Assembly (NCBI RefSeq): GCF_000735605.1
Contig: NZ_JPKG01000027.1
Location: 124,001 to 188,000, forward strand
Origin: Allobosea sp. LC85
Lineage (GTDB): Bacteria; Pseudomonadota; Alphaproteobacteria; Rhizobiales; Beijerinckiaceae
DNA length: 64,000 nt
Direction: 5' to 3'
Both the position numbers and the translations under genes were made by a program. Within the stretch, counting starts at the first letter, position 1; every line of letters starts with the position of its first letter. The notes under the pieces are model-generated. The model ran no database searches, had not been told where the DNA came from, and saw only the letters and a list, made by a program, of their open reading frames with translations. Below, in pieces: positions 9,210 to 18,407 of the stretch.

Positions 9210-9310
9210 GCATCGGCCCGAAAAGTGGATTGCGGTTTTCGGGAAAGCCGATGCAAACATAAAAAGGCTAGATTATTGAAGCGGATACGATATCCGGTCC
9301 GATAATCTAG
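9210..9310. repeat. Two-module intergenic palindrome, copy 1
   Basis: Module A (9210-9254) pairs GCATCGGCCCGAAAA with TTTTCGG, a four-base bulge and GCCGATGC. After an A-rich linker, module B (9268-9310) is bounded by CTAGATTAT and ATAATCTAG. The TAG stop codon of the HAD gene (minus strand, 9307-9309) lies inside the terminal CTAG. The same architecture is seen at 22629-22734. Confidence 0.7.
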
Positions 9311-10050
9311 CGTGACCCTTTTGTCGGGCGCCCGAGCGGGGCGAGGAACCCGGTCAGGTCGGTCGTGACATGATGGACATGGCCGGCTTCGATCGCGGCC
9401 TGCTCCCAGGCCTCTCGGAACGGGTCCGGTGTCTGCGGAATGATCAGCACGGTCTTCATGCCAAGCGCGCTGGGGACAAGCAGGTTCTTCTCGATGTCCT
9501 CGAACATGGCGGCGCGGCCGGGATCGACCGCGTGTTTCGCCAGGAAATGCTCATAGGTCGCGCGCTCGGGCTTCGGCAGGAAGCCCGCCTCGACGATGTC
9601 GAAGATATCCTCGAAATGGTGGAGGATGCCGAGCTTGCCCGCGACATTCTCGGCATGGCCGCGCGAGCCGTTGGTGAGGATGAGCTTGCGCCCCGGCAGG
9701 GCGGCGATGGCGTCGCCAAGTGCGGGGTTGGGATCGAGCAGGGACAGGTCGATCTGGTGCGCGAAATCGAGGAAGTCGTCGGGATTGACGCCATGCTCCT
9801 CCATCAGCCCCTTCAGGGTCGTGCCGTAGCGCTGGTAATAGTATTTCTGCAATGCCCGCGACGACAGCCCGTCGAGCCCGAACAGCTCGCCCAGGAACAG
9901 CGTGATGCGCTCGTCGACCTGCGGCCAGACCTTCGCCTCGTGCGAATAGAGCGTGTTGTCGAGATCGAAAACCCAGTGCTCGACATGCGCAAACGCTTCC
10001 GCATTCGGCAGGAGCGGCGTCGGAGCGGATATGATCGGTTTCTGATTCAT
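9307..10050 (-). CDS. HAD-family pyrimidine 5'-nucleotidase-like hydrolase
   Basis: 247 residues. The nucleophile motif HWVFDLDNTLY near residues 25-35 gives the catalytic aspartates. ILTNGSRGHAENV is motif II, and the KPERATYEHFL and FEDIEKNL segments supply motifs III and IV. This is the pattern of the pyrimidine 5'-nucleotidase/SSM1 branch of HAD phosphatases, which dephosphorylate nucleotides or similar metabolites in the cytoplasm. Its reading frame ends in the CTAG border of the repeat downstream. Confidence 0.85.
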   Translation of the reverse strand: MNQKPIISAPTPLLPNAEAFAHVEHWVFDLDNTLYSHEAKVWPQVDERITLFLGELFGLDGLSSRALQKYYYQRYGTTLKGLMEEHGVNPDDFLDFAHQIDLSLLDPNPALGDAIAALPGRKLILTNGSRGHAENVAGKLGILHHFEDIFDIVEAGFLPKPERATYEHFLAKHAVDPGRAAMFEDIEKNLLVPSALGMKTVLIIPQTPDPFREAWEQAAIEAGHVHHVTTDLTGFLAPLGRPTKGSR

Positions 10051-10453
10051 GGGTTATGTCATGTGGCGACGCCAGCGTCGCATGCAAGTCTGGTTTACCG
10101 GAGAGCGACGAAATCGACACCGGACGATCGGCGGCCAGGCAGCTAGCCGACGATCAAAGCAATTGTCGGGCCGTTCGCTCGAGCGCTTCACGTGGCGCGA
10201 ACGGATCGCGCATAAGACTCATGCGGGCCGTCTCCCGACCTTAAGGTGCGAAACGGCGTGCCGCTTCGCACCGGCACGCGCGCAACGTCCACTCGCCGGC
10301 GTGCCATGATGCGCAAGAGTGCAACGCTGACATGATCAGCGAGAAGCCGAGGCCGATGGTGATCGAGTAATCCATGATGGCTCCTCCCGCGAGAGCGCCC
10401 CCGGGAGGATGATGAACCTGTCATTGCCGGTACGCATCACCGGCAAAGGTGGA
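10051..10453. other. Intergenic region between the HAD gene and argB
   Basis: About 400 bp without a recognised gene. On the minus strand it holds one short reading frame with a strong ribosome site (see 10241-10375). The remainder, 10051-10240, is the upstream region of the HAD gene, where I see no clear promoter, RNA or repeat. Confidence 0.5.
10241..10375 (-). CDS. Possible small protein downstream of argB
   Basis: A 44-codon frame starts at an ATG six bases after GGAGGAG, an unusually good ribosome site. The first part, MDYSITIGLGFSLIMSAL, is hydrophobic enough for a membrane segment. The rest is Arg/Cys-rich and looks like non-coding GC-rich sequence, so the frame may be a truncated or frameshifted remnant. 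I do not recognise it. Confidence 0.3.
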   Translation of the reverse strand: MDYSITIGLGFSLIMSALHSCASWHAGEWTLRACRCEAARRFAP

Positions 10454-11353
10454 TCACCTTCTGATGATGGTGCCCGAACCGGTATCGGTGAAGAGTTCGA
10501 TCAGCGCCGCGTGCGGGATCTTTCCGTCGAGGATGACGACTGCCTCGACGCCCTTTTCAAGCGCGTAGATGCAGGTCTCGATCTTCGGGATCATGCCGCC
10601 GGAGATGGTGCCGTCCGCGATCAGACGGCGGCATTGTTCCACCGTCAGCTCCGGAATCAGATTCTTGTCCTTGTCGAGCACGCCGGGCACGTCGGTGAGC
10701 AGCAGCAGGCGCTTGGCGTTGAGCGCACCGGCAATCGCGCCTGCAAAGGTGTCGGCATTGACGTTGTAGGTCTGGCCGTCGGCGGCGGCACAGACCGGCG
10801 CCAGCACGGGAATCAGCTCCGCCTTCAGCACGGCCTCCAGCACGCTGATATTCACCGCTTCCGGCTCGCCGACAAAGCCGAGATCCAGCACCTGCTCGAT
10901 CTTGGAATCGGGATCGACGACGGTGCGCGTCACCTTGCGGGCGGTCACCATATTGCCGTCCTTGCCGCAGAGCCCGATCGCCTTGCCGCCCTCGCGCGAG
11001 ATGTAGCCGACGATCTCCTTGTTGACCGAGCCGGCCAGAACCATCTCGACGACATCGACGGTTGCCCGGTCGGTAACCCGCAGGCCCTGCTTGAACTCCG
11101 ACTTGATGCCGAGCTTGTCGAGCATGCGGGCGATCTGCGGCCCGCCGCCATGGCAGACGACAGGCTTCAGGCCGGACTGTTCGAGCAGGACGATATCTTC
11201 GGCAAAATCCTCGGCGGTGGCCGCATCGCCCATGGCGTTGCCGCCATACTTGATCACGATGATTTCCTGATCGTAGCGCTGCATATGCGGCAGCGCCTGA
11301 ACCAGAAGTTCTGCCGATTGCGACGGCGTCAGGTGGACGGCGGGATTGATCAT
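10454..11353 (-). CDS. argB: Acetylglutamate kinase
   Basis: 299 residues, amino acid kinase fold, second step of arginine synthesis: ATP-dependent phosphorylation of N-acetylglutamate. Visible are [11 protein letters not shown] at the N-terminal phosphate site, VCHGGGPQI, and the C-terminal [18 protein letters not shown] segment with [10 protein letters not shown]. Length fits the alphaproteobacterial form. It is probably feedback-controlled by arginine, since the long N-terminal helix of the arginine-sensitive hexameric type ([17 protein letters not shown]) is present. Confidence 0.96.
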   Translation of the reverse strand: MINPAVHLTPSQSAELLVQALPHMQRYDQEIIVIKYGGNAMGDAATAEDFAEDIVLLEQSGLKPVVCHGGGPQIARMLDKLGIKSEFKQGLRVTDRATVDVVEMVLAGSVNKEIVGYISREGGKAIGLCGKDGNMVTARKVTRTVVDPDSKIEQVLDLGFVGEPEAVNISVLEAVLKAELIPVLAPVCAAADGQTYNVNADTFAGAIAGALNAKRLLLLTDVPGVLDKDKNLIPELTVEQCRRLIADGTISGGMIPKIETCIYALEKGVEAVVILDGKIPHAALIELFTDTGSGTIIRR

Positions 11354-11435
11354 CGGCAGGCTCCGCGGGACGCGAGGATCGCGCGCCGGGCCTTCTAGCC
11401 GAAGAATGGCCGGGGCGGAAGCCGGCGGGCGCGGT

Positions 11436-11822
11436 TCAGCTACGCCGCGCGAACAGGGCGGAGACGGTCAGCGCGAGCCAGCCGGCCAACATCAGGAAGC
11501 CACCGGCTGGCGCGGCGCCCGCGAAGAGCCGCTCCTCATAGAAGCCACGCCGGGTAAGATCGGCGGCAAAAAGCGCGACGCCGAGGATGATGACGGAGAG
11601 CGCGACACGCGCCAGCAAGTCGGCGAGCAGGCCGGCCTTGCGCGCAGCCGTCGCGCCCAGGATCACCGGGGCGTGGGTCAGCAGCATCTGGCCGGCGGTC
11701 TGGAGGCCGCTCGTGCCCGGACCATGCGCCGCTGCGGCCAGGAGCGTCACGCCGGCGAGGCCCATCAGCGCGGCCAGCGTGAGATGAATCTTCGCGGCGT
11801 TCATGGCAGCTGCGGTGCTCAT
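11436..11822 (-). CDS. DUF423 family small membrane protein
   Basis: 128 residues with four predicted membrane segments: near 10-30, 45-62, 70-88 and 103-124. The [20 protein letters not shown] opening resembles the G-x-x-G-V-x-x-G-A-x-x-A-H signature of the DUF423/YgdD family of inner-membrane proteins of unknown function. Its ATG overlaps the engB stop by four bases (ATGA), so the two genes are translationally coupled. Confidence 0.75.
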   Translation of the reverse strand: MSTAAAMNAAKIHLTLAALMGLAGVTLLAAAAHGPGTSGLQTAGQMLLTHAPVILGATAARKAGLLADLLARVALSVIILGVALFAADLTRRGFYEERLFAGAAPAGGFLMLAGWLALTVSALFARRS

Positions 11823-12484
11823 GCCCGCTCCGCCAGCACGCGCGCGATCGCGGCGCGCAATTCCGGAATGCCGAGGCCCTTTTCGCTTGAGGTCAGCAAC
11901 ACCTCCGGGAAGGCGGCCGGCCGGCGCTTGATCTCGTCGAAGGTTGCTTCCTGCATGAACTGCTGGTCTGCCTTCTTGATCGCGTCGCCCTTGGTCAGCA
12001 CGACCTGATAGGAGACGGCCGCCTTGTCGAGGGTCTCGAGTACCGCGCCGTCGAGATCCTTGATGCCGTGGCGGGCGTCGATCAGCACATAGACCCGCAT
12101 CAGGTTGGAGCGGCCGCGCAGGTATTCGTGGATCAGATTGGTCCAGGCCGCGACCTTGTCGCGACCGACGGCGGCGTAGCCGTAGCCGGGCATGTCGACA
12201 ATGGTCAGCCGCTCGTCATGGTCGACTTGGCGGAAGAAGTTGAGCTGTTGGGTGCGGCCGGGCGTATGCGAGGTCCGCGCCAGCGCATTGCGCCGCGTCA
12301 GGGCGTTGATCAGGCTCGACTTGCCGACATTGGAGCGGCCGGCAAAGGCGATCTCCTGGCCGACCATGGGTGGCAGGTCGTCGATCTTGGTCGAGGCCCA
12401 GACGAAATCCCAGGGACCTTCGAAGAGCTTGCGGGCGCTCTCGATCTCGTCCGGGGTGAAGGGGGCTGTCGTGCTTGTTGTCAT
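11819..12484 (-). CDS. engB: Ribosome-biogenesis GTPase YihA/EngB
   Basis: 221 residues. The P-loop GRSNVGKSSLINAL, the switch region SHTPGRTQQLNFF, DMPGYGYA (G3) and LTKGD (G4) define the EngB/YsxC family, needed for large-subunit assembly. The gene lies in the conserved alphaproteobacterial run between argB and yidC. Start at 12484, length typical for the branch. Confidence 0.96.
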   Translation of the reverse strand: MTTSTTAPFTPDEIESARKLFEGPWDFVWASTKIDDLPPMVGQEIAFAGRSNVGKSSLINALTRRNALARTSHTPGRTQQLNFFRQVDHDERLTIVDMPGYGYAAVGRDKVAAWTNLIHEYLRGRSNLMRVYVLIDARHGIKDLDGAVLETLDKAAVSYQVVLTKGDAIKKADQQFMQEATFDEIKRRPAAFPEVLLTSSEKGLGIPELRAAIARVLAERA

Positions 12485-12493
12485 GGGTCCTGC

Positions 12494-13126
12494 CTACACG
12501 GCGGCGCGCAAGGCGTCGATGTTGGCGCCGGCGATTGCACCGAGATTGCGGGCGATTGTCTCTGCATCCCAATCCCACCAGCGAATGGCGAGGAGCTCTG
12601 CGACCGTCTCGGCCGGGAAGCGCATCTTTACGATCCGGCCGGGATTGCCGACAACCACCGCATAGGGTGGTACATCGCGCGAGACCTGTGCCCGCGTCCC
12701 GATGATGGCGCCGTCGCCAACCGTCACGCCGGGCATGATCACCGCCTCGCGGCCGATCCAGACATCATTGCCGATCACCGTGTCGCCGCGCAGGCCGAGC
12801 TTGTCCTGCGTCATCTCGGGAGCGCCCTCGAATCCGAACATCTGGAAAGGGTAGGTCGAGAAGCCGCCCATCGGGTGGTTCGCGCCGTTCATGATGAACT
12901 GCGCCGCCTGGGCGATGGCGACGAATTTGCCGATGACCAGCCGGTCGCCGATGAAGTCGAAATGATAGCGCACGCAGCGGCCGACGAAATGCTCCGGCCC
13001 GCGCGAGTCGTCATAGTAGCTGTAGTCGCCGACCGCGATCAGCGGGTGGTCGACGACGGCCTTCAGGAAGGCCGTGCCCTTCCAGCCCGGGATCGGGTGA
13101 AGGGTCCGCGGATCGGGAAGCGGCAT
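12494..13126 (-). CDS. CatB-like (Vat family) O-acetyltransferase
   Basis: 210 residues with hexapeptide repeats forming a left-handed beta helix. KFVAIAQAAQFIMNGANHPM carries the catalytic histidine, and GNDVWIGREAVIMPGVTVGD and GAIIGTRAQVSRDVPPYAVV follow. The family contains xenobiotic acetyltransferases (chloramphenicol, streptogramin) and many housekeeping or surface-sugar enzymes. Its stable place in a conserved gene run argues for a housekeeping role; drug resistance cannot be concluded from family membership. Confidence 0.85.
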   Translation of the reverse strand: MPLPDPRTLHPIPGWKGTAFLKAVVDHPLIAVGDYSYYDDSRGPEHFVGRCVRYHFDFIGDRLVIGKFVAIAQAAQFIMNGANHPMGGFSTYPFQMFGFEGAPEMTQDKLGLRGDTVIGNDVWIGREAVIMPGVTVGDGAIIGTRAQVSRDVPPYAVVVGNPGRIVKMRFPAETVAELLAIRWWDWDAETIARNLGAIAGANIDALRAAV

Positions 13127-13162
13127 GGAAGCTCCCTTTCGAAAGCAGCGTGAATGAGGTCC

Positions 13163-13198
13163 AGAAAAGCAAAAGCCCCCCTCCCGAGGGAGAGGGGC
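13163..13198 (-). terminator. Rho-independent terminator of the rpmH-rnpA-yidC unit
   Basis: Read on the minus strand, GCCCCTCTCCC pairs with GGGAGGGGGGC around a short loop and is followed by TTTTGCTTTT. It lies directly after the yidC stop codon and shows the classical GC-rich hairpin with a T-rich tail. Confidence 0.85.
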
Positions 13199-13219
13199 GT
13201 CGCGTCGCAGCCTGGTGGC

Positions 13220-15109
13220 TTACTTCGCCTTGTTGCTGTTCGCCGGCTTTCCGGGCGCCGGCGTGGCGGCTGCCGCGGCCGGCTTCTTGCCGAACATGCC
13301 CTTCAGATTGTCGAACAATTCGATCTTCACGCCGTGCTTGCGCATGATGAAGCCCTGCTGGACGATCGAGAGCAGGTTGTTCCAGCTCCAGTAGATCACC
13401 AGGCCGGCCGGGAACGAGCCGAGCAGGAAGGTGAAGAACACCGGCATCCAGGTGAACATCATCTTCTGCACCGGGTCCGGCGGCTCCGGGTTCATCTTCA
13501 TCTGGATGAACATCGTGATGCCCATGAAGATCGGCCAGGCGCCAATCATCAGCATGGCGGGCACGGCGAAGGGCAGCAGCCCGAACAGGTTGAAGACTGA
13601 GGTCGGATCGGGGGCGGCAAGATCCTTGATCCAGCCGAAGAACGGCGCGTGCCGCATTTCGATGGTGATGAACAGGATCTTGTAGAGCGCGAAGAAGACC
13701 GGGATCTGCACCAGCACCGGCCAGCAGCCGGCGAGCGGGTTGATCTTCTGGGTCTTGTACAGCTCCATCAGAGCCTGCTGCTGCTTCATCTTGTCGTCGG
13801 CGTAGCGCTCGCGAATGGCGAGCATCTCCGGCTGCACCGCCTTCATCTTCGCCATCGAGGCGTAGGACTTGTTGGCGAGCGGGAAGAACAGCGCCTTGAG
13901 CAGCACGGTGACGATCAGGATCGAGACGCCGAAATTGCCGACGTGCTTGTAGACCCAGTCCATCACGAAAAAGAGCGGCTTGGTGATGAAATAGAACCAG
14001 CCCCAGTCGATCATCAGCTCGAAGCGCTTGATGCCGAGATTCTTCTCGTAGCCGTCGATGGCGGCGACTTCCTTGGCGCCGGCGAAGAGCCGGGCATTGG
14101 CGGTCGCGCTGGCGCCCGGCGCCACGGTGACGGCCTCGCCGAGGAAATCGGCCTGGTAGGTGTGCGAATTGCCGGTCTGGACCGAGGAATAGCGCCCGTC
14201 ATATTTGCGCTGCTGGTCGGGGATGACCGCGGCCGCCCAGTACTTGTCGGTGATGCCGAGGAAGCCGCCGACGGCATCCTTCCAGACCTTGCCGGTGGTG
14301 CCGGGCGAGAGTGCCGGTTCCTTGTCGATCTTGTCGTAGGTGTATTCCTGCAGGCCCTGCTCGCCGAGATTGCCGACAAGGCCCTCGTGCAGCACGTAGT
14401 AGCCGAGCGTGGGCGGCTTGCCGTGGCGAACCACCTGGCCGAACGGATACAGCGTGACCGGCGCACCGCCCTTGTTCTCGACCTCGTCGCGGATCGAGAA
14501 CATGGCGTTGTCGTCGACCGTGATCATGCGCTTGAACAGCAGGCCCTGGCCATTGTCCCAGGTCAGCGTCAGCGGCGTACCGGGGCGGAGCACTTGCGCG
14601 TCCGCGGTCCAGATGGTCGTCGCGTTCGGCAGCGCGACATTGGCGCCGGGTGCGGCGACCCAGCCGAAATCGGAATAATAGGCGTTCGGTCCGCCGAGCG
14701 GCGAGAGCAGCACGATGTTCGGGCTGCTGCGGTCTACGGTCTCGTGATAGGCCCTGAGCGAGACATCGTCGATGCGCGCGCCAGTGAGCGAGATGGAGCC
14801 GGCAATCTTGGGCGTGTCGATCTTGACGCGCGGACCACGGGCGAGCGCCTGCCCGCGGGTCTCGACAGCAGCAACCGCCTGGGCCGTGCCGGGAGCGGCG
14901 GTCGCTGCCGGTTGGCCCGGAACGGTCGCCGGCGCCGGAGCAGCTGACGAGCCGGGCTGAGCCGTCTGGCTCTGTGCCTGCTGGCTCTGCTGCGCGGCCT
15001 GCTTCTGCTTTTCCATCTGCGGCACGCCGTAGAAGAACTGCCAGCCGAGCAGCACGACCACCGACAGGGTGATCGCCAGAAGCAGGTTGCGATTGTCTTC
15101 TTTCATCAT
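13220..15109 (-). CDS. yidC: Membrane protein insertase YidC
   Basis: 629 residues from the ATG at 15109 ([20 protein letters not shown]); the adjacent ATG at 15106 is equally possible. There is one N-terminal membrane segment, a Pro/Ala/Gln-rich linker, a large periplasmic domain to about residue 390, then the conserved Oxa1-type core ([20 protein letters not shown], and [19 protein letters not shown]). A basic tail follows. It inserts proteins into the inner membrane, with or after SecYEG. It is placed after rpmH and rnpA as in most bacteria. Confidence 0.97.
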   Translation of the reverse strand: MMKEDNRNLLLAITLSVVVLLGWQFFYGVPQMEKQKQAAQQSQQAQSQTAQPGSSAAPAPATVPGQPAATAAPGTAQAVAAVETRGQALARGPRVKIDTPKIAGSISLTGARIDDVSLRAYHETVDRSSPNIVLLSPLGGPNAYYSDFGWVAAPGANVALPNATTIWTADAQVLRPGTPLTLTWDNGQGLLFKRMITVDDNAMFSIRDEVENKGGAPVTLYPFGQVVRHGKPPTLGYYVLHEGLVGNLGEQGLQEYTYDKIDKEPALSPGTTGKVWKDAVGGFLGITDKYWAAAVIPDQQRKYDGRYSSVQTGNSHTYQADFLGEAVTVAPGASATANARLFAGAKEVAAIDGYEKNLGIKRFELMIDWGWFYFITKPLFFVMDWVYKHVGNFGVSILIVTVLLKALFFPLANKSYASMAKMKAVQPEMLAIRERYADDKMKQQQALMELYKTQKINPLAGCWPVLVQIPVFFALYKILFITIEMRHAPFFGWIKDLAAPDPTSVFNLFGLLPFAVPAMLMIGAWPIFMGITMFIQMKMNPEPPDPVQKMMFTWMPVFFTFLLGSFPAGLVIYWSWNNLLSIVQQGFIMRKHGVKIELFDNLKGMFGKKPAAAAATPAPGKPANSNKAK

Positions 15110-15152
15110 GACCGGAAACGGATCTCGCTGAATGCCCTGAGGGGCTTTTGGC

Positions 15153-15557
15153 CTAAGGCTGGGAACGGGTGCCACCACTGGTGGGGCGCTTGTCGGTCGG
15201 CCTGCGGCCGGGTTTTGCGGGTCTGGCGCGATCGAGCGCGACGGAAAGATCGGCGATCAGCGCAGAAAACGAAGCTGTCAGCACCTCGCGCCGGGCAACG
15301 ATCACGAGATCGCAGGGCCGGTCGGCCTGGGCGGCAAGGGCTTGTTCCGCGGCGGCGCGCAGGCGGCGGCGGATGCGGTTGCGCTCGACGGCATCGCCGA
15401 CCTTGCGGGAGGCGGTCAGGCCGAGGCGCAGGCCATGACGGCCTTCTTCACCCGCGGCGTCGCGCACCTGCGCCGTGAAGGCAGGCGAACGAAAACGGCG
15501 GCCATGCTCGGCCGCCGCCAGAAACTGTTTGCGTTCGGTCAGACGGGCGTGGCGCAT
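15153..15557 (-). CDS. rnpA: Ribonuclease P protein component
   Basis: 134 residues, starting [20 protein letters not shown]. The central [20 protein letters not shown] is the RNR motif that contacts the RNase P RNA. The protein is basic throughout, with a charged alphaproteobacterial tail. It assists 5' maturation of tRNA precursors. It lies 52 bp after rpmH and 43 bp before yidC. Confidence 0.95.
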   Translation of the reverse strand: MRHARLTERKQFLAAAEHGRRFRSPAFTAQVRDAAGEEGRHGLRLGLTASRKVGDAVERNRIRRRLRAAAEQALAAQADRPCDLVIVARREVLTASFSALIADLSVALDRARPAKPGRRPTDKRPTSGGTRSQP

Positions 15558-15609
15558 GGCGATGGGCCTGTCTTCCGGAAACGGCGCGTGCAGGTCACGC
15601 GCCGGTCGC

Positions 15610-15744
15610 TCAGGCCGACAGGCGCTTGCGGCCATGTGCCCGGCGGGCGGCGATGACCTTGCGGCCACCCTTGGTCGCCATACGGGCGCGGTAACCGTGG
15701 CGGCGCTTGCGAACCAGCTTGCTGGGTTGATAGGTTCTTTTCAC
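15610..15744 (-). CDS. rpmH: Ribosomal protein L34
   Basis: A 44-residue protein with a GTG start: (M)[19 protein letters not shown], then [20 protein letters not shown] and RLSA. This is a standard, highly basic L34. It is the first gene of the rpmH-rnpA-yidC unit on the minus strand. Confidence 0.97.
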   Translation of the reverse strand: MKRTYQPSKLVRKRRHGYRARMATKGGRKVIAARRAHGRKRLSA

Positions 15745-16252
15745 GGTCCGTCTCCGGGGCCTTGTTCCGGCATGGCGACCGGGTTCCCGCAGGGGAAAAT
15801 CGGCCGGCCAAGCCTGTCATGCAAAAGGGGCGGCGCCGCCCGGAAGGCTGCGCAGGTCGCGGGCTTATGGCGGAAGGGCGTGGGCGAGTCAATGCCGAAG
15901 GCGCATGCTGCGACGATGCCGCGCGGATCGACAGGCTCGGCTGCCTAACCGGAGTGTGCTTCGAGGGTGTTTACCATCCGTGCTGCGACGCAGCCGGCCA
16001 GCAGAAGACCTCCAACGGCGAGCGCCGGAAAGTCGTCCTCGACGAATATGCCGATCAGCAGGGCAGGCTGCTTCATCGGGCTGGCTCTGTGGCGGGACGG
16101 CAGGCGCCCGGTGCTGGCTGAGCGGCTGGTCCGGTCGGAGACGATACCTTGACGCTTATGCGCAAAATCTCGTCGCGGCGCAGGCAAGATCACTTCGCGG
16201 CGCAGGATGGAAAATCGCCCGGTTGAACTGCGCGACAAGGCGTAGCTCCTGC
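15745..16252. other. Intergenic region between rpmH and ffs
   Basis: About 500 bp between divergent rpmH and ffs. It must hold the rpmH promoter, but I see no convincing -35/-10 pair on the minus strand. One short hydrophobic reading frame occurs (15945-16076). No repeats or RNAs are apparent. Confidence 0.45.
15945..16076 (-). CDS. Possible small membrane protein
   Basis: 43 codons: MKQPALLIGIFVEDDFPALA followed by VGGLLLAGCVAARMVNTLE and a short tail. The middle forms one plausible membrane helix, and the composition differs from the Arg-rich noise of neighbouring frames. The ribosome site is weak. I do not recognise a family; it could be a real single-pass peptide or chance. Confidence 0.35.
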   Translation of the reverse strand: MKQPALLIGIFVEDDFPALAVGGLLLAGCVAARMVNTLEAHSG

Positions 16253-16281
16253 TTGCGCTCTCGATCGACATGCACGATATA
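16253..16281 (+). promoter_or_regulatory. Promoter of the SRP RNA gene
   Basis: TTGCGC at 16253-16258 and GATATA at 16276-16281 are separated by exactly 17 bp. The first paired base of the SRP RNA (16288) lies seven bases after the -10, where a transcript start is expected. Confidence 0.6.
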
Positions 16282-16287
16282 GCGCCC

Positions 16288-16382
16288 GGGAGGTTGGCGA
16301 GGGACGTCTCACTCGCCAACCGGGTCAGGTCCGGAAGGAAGCAGCCCTAACGAGACCGAACGGGTCTTCGTCCAGCCTCCCA
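16288..16382 (+). ncRNA. ffs: Signal recognition particle RNA (4.5S)
   Basis: The core GGTCAGGTCCGGAAGGAAGC is the universally conserved SRP RNA domain IV tetraloop and bulge region bound by Ffh. The ends GGGAGGTTGG and CCAGCCTCCC pair to close the hairpin, giving about 95 nt, the usual small bacterial size. The gene lies upstream of dnaX, a common alphaproteobacterial arrangement. Confidence 0.93.
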
Positions 16383-16420
16383 CTTAGCGGCTGCCTTGCG
16401 CGCCGCTCCCGCCCGGCCAG

Positions 16421-16448
16421 GCCTTGGATCCAGGGCCTTGGATCCAAG
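16421..16448. repeat. Short tandem repeat, 14-bp period
   Basis: GCCTTGGATCCA occurs twice (16421-16432 and 16435-16446), followed by a partial third unit (CCTTGGAC). The second copy contains the palindrome CTTGGATCCAAG. It lies between ffs and dnaX with no evident function. Confidence 0.5.
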
Positions 16449-16532
16449 CCTTGGACTAAGGTCGCTCCTGCCTCGTCCCGGCCGGAGTATTGCAAGTCCG
16501 GCGTTGACCGTCGCCTCCCGATTGGCGAAAGC

Positions 16533-18383
16533 ATGCGGATGACCGACGAGACCGCCGCTGCCGATTCCGTTGAAGAGCTGGGCTTCCCCGGCCTCGCGCC
16601 AGCGCCCGTCGCGACCGCGGCCCCCTATCGGGTGCTTGCGCGCAAATACCGTCCGGCCCATTTCGGCGACCTGATCGGCCAGGACGCGATGGTGCGTACC
16701 TTGACCAACGCCTTCGCTGCCGGCCGCATCCCGCAGGCGTGGATGCTGACGGGCGTCCGCGGTGTCGGCAAGACGACCACGGCCCGCATTCTGGCTCGTG
16801 CCTTGAATTTCCAGAGCGCGGACGGTTCGGGTGGGCCGACCACCGATCTCTCGCGTTTCGGCGTGCATTGCCGCGAAATCATCGAGGGCAGGCATATCGA
16901 CGTGATGGAGATCGACGCCGCCTCGAACAACGGCGTCGACAATATCCGCCAGATCAACGACAGCGTGCGCTATGCGCCGGTCTCCGCGCGCTACAAGGTC
17001 TACATCATCGACGAAGTGCACATGATGACCGGGGCGGCGTTCAATGCCTTCCTGAAGACGCTGGAAGAGCCGCCGCCGCACGCAAAGTTCATCTTCGCCA
17101 CGACCGAGATCCGCAAGGTGCCGGTGACGGTGCTGTCGCGCTGCCAGCGTTTCGATTTGCGCCGGGTCGATGGCAATCTGCTCGTCGGTCATCTCTCGAA
17201 CATCTGCAAGGCCGAAGGGGTCGACGCTGAGGAGGAGGCGCTCGGCGCGGTTGCCCGCGCTGCCGAAGGCTCGGTTCGCGATTCTCTCTCGATCCTCGAC
17301 CAGGCCATCGCCCATGCGGCCGGCCGAATCACGCTCGAGGATGTGCGTTCCATGCTCGGCCTCGCCGATCGGGCCCGCGTCATCGACCTGTTCGAGTCGG
17401 TGATGAAGGGCGATATCGCGGCGGCGCTCGGTGAACTCAGGGCGCAGTATGATGCCGGTGCCGATCCGGTCGTGGTGCTGACCGATCTCGCCGAGTTCAC
17501 CCATCTGGTGACGCGTCTGAAACTCGTGCCGGAAGCCGCCAGGGATAACGGCCTGAGCCAGGCGGAGCGCGTGCGCGGCGGTGATTTCGCGGCTCGCCTG
17601 TCGGTGCGCGTGCTGGCTCGCGCCTGGCAGATGCTGTTGCGCGGTATGGCCGAGGTGAAACAGGCCGACAGGCCGGTGATGGCGGCCGAGATGGTGCTGG
17701 TCCGCCTGACCCATGCAGCCGACCTGCCGACGCCTGACGAGGCCATGCGGATGCTGCGGGACGGCAATGGCTCTCCCGCTGGTGCCGGCAATGGCGCGGG
17801 GCAAGCCGCGCCGCGTCCGCCCTCCGGCGGGGGTAACACGGCGCTTGCTGCACGGCCTGTGCTCGCCAGCGCCAACCCCGCGCCTGCTGCCGCCCCGCGT
17901 GCGGTTGCGGCCCCTGCCGTGCTCGTCGCCTCGATCGAAGATATCGTCGCGCTCGCTTCGCAGAATCGCGACATCACCTTGAAGATTGCACTCGAGCGCG
18001 ATGTGCGGCCCGTCCGCTTCGAGCAGGGGCGGATCGAGTTCGCCCTTGTCGAAGGTGGTTCGCGCACGCTCGCCAATGATCTGTCGCGCCGTCTCAAGGA
18101 GTGGACCGGACAGACCTGGATGGTCGTCATCGTCAATGCCGACGGAGGCGCGACACTGCGCGAGCAGGCCGTTGCCGCCAAGGACCAGCGCGAGAGCGAT
18201 GCCGCCGCGCATCCTGCCGTGAAAGCGGTGCTCGAGCGCTTTCCCGGCGCCCGCATTGTCAATGTGCGCGATCCGCGGGCTGCCGAGGCGCAATCCTCGG
18301 ATTCGGCCGGCGATGACTATCTGCCTGATGCCGAGCCGTTGTTCGACGACAGCGAGCCGGATTTCGACGGCATCGATTTCTGA
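16533..18383 (+). CDS. dnaX: DNA polymerase III subunits gamma and tau
   Basis: 616 residues. The AAA+ clamp-loader part has Walker A GVRGVGKTTTARILA, Walker B YIIDEVHMM, the NAFLKTLEEPPPHAKF segment and sensor TTEIRKVP. A Pro/Ala-rich linker (about 410-470) leads to a tau-like C-terminal domain ending in an acidic tail. The usual four-cysteine zinc module between Walker A and IDAASN is largely lost: only the Cys in RFGVHCREI remains. A second ATG six bases in is an alternative start. Confidence 0.95.
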   Translation: MRMTDETAAADSVEELGFPGLAPAPVATAAPYRVLARKYRPAHFGDLIGQDAMVRTLTNAFAAGRIPQAWMLTGVRGVGKTTTARILARALNFQSADGSGGPTTDLSRFGVHCREIIEGRHIDVMEIDAASNNGVDNIRQINDSVRYAPVSARYKVYIIDEVHMMTGAAFNAFLKTLEEPPPHAKFIFATTEIRKVPVTVLSRCQRFDLRRVDGNLLVGHLSNICKAEGVDAEEEALGAVARAAEGSVRDSLSILDQAIAHAAGRITLEDVRSMLGLADRARVIDLFESVMKGDIAAALGELRAQYDAGADPVVVLTDLAEFTHLVTRLKLVPEAARDNGLSQAERVRGGDFAARLSVRVLARAWQMLLRGMAEVKQADRPVMAAEMVLVRLTHAADLPTPDEAMRMLRDGNGSPAGAGNGAGQAAPRPPSGGGNTALAARPVLASANPAPAAAPRAVAAPAVLVASIEDIVALASQNRDITLKIALERDVRPVRFEQGRIEFALVEGGSRTLANDLSRRLKEWTGQTWMVVIVNADGGATLREQAVAAKDQRESDAAAHPAVKAVLERFPGARIVNVRDPRAAEAQSSDSAGDDYLPDAEPLFDDSEPDFDGIDF

Positions 18384-18407
18384 CACTTTCGCAGACGGAG
18401 AGACACC

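Noticed and set aside
16347..18386. A 679-codon open frame antisense to dnaX, and similar long antisense frames opposite dnaA (37823-39571), recQ, amn and the aldehyde dehydrogenase
   Set aside because: In GC-rich codon-biased genes the opposite strand often lacks stops. The translations are Arg/Ala/Gly/His-rich with no domain motifs, while the sense frames are clear families.
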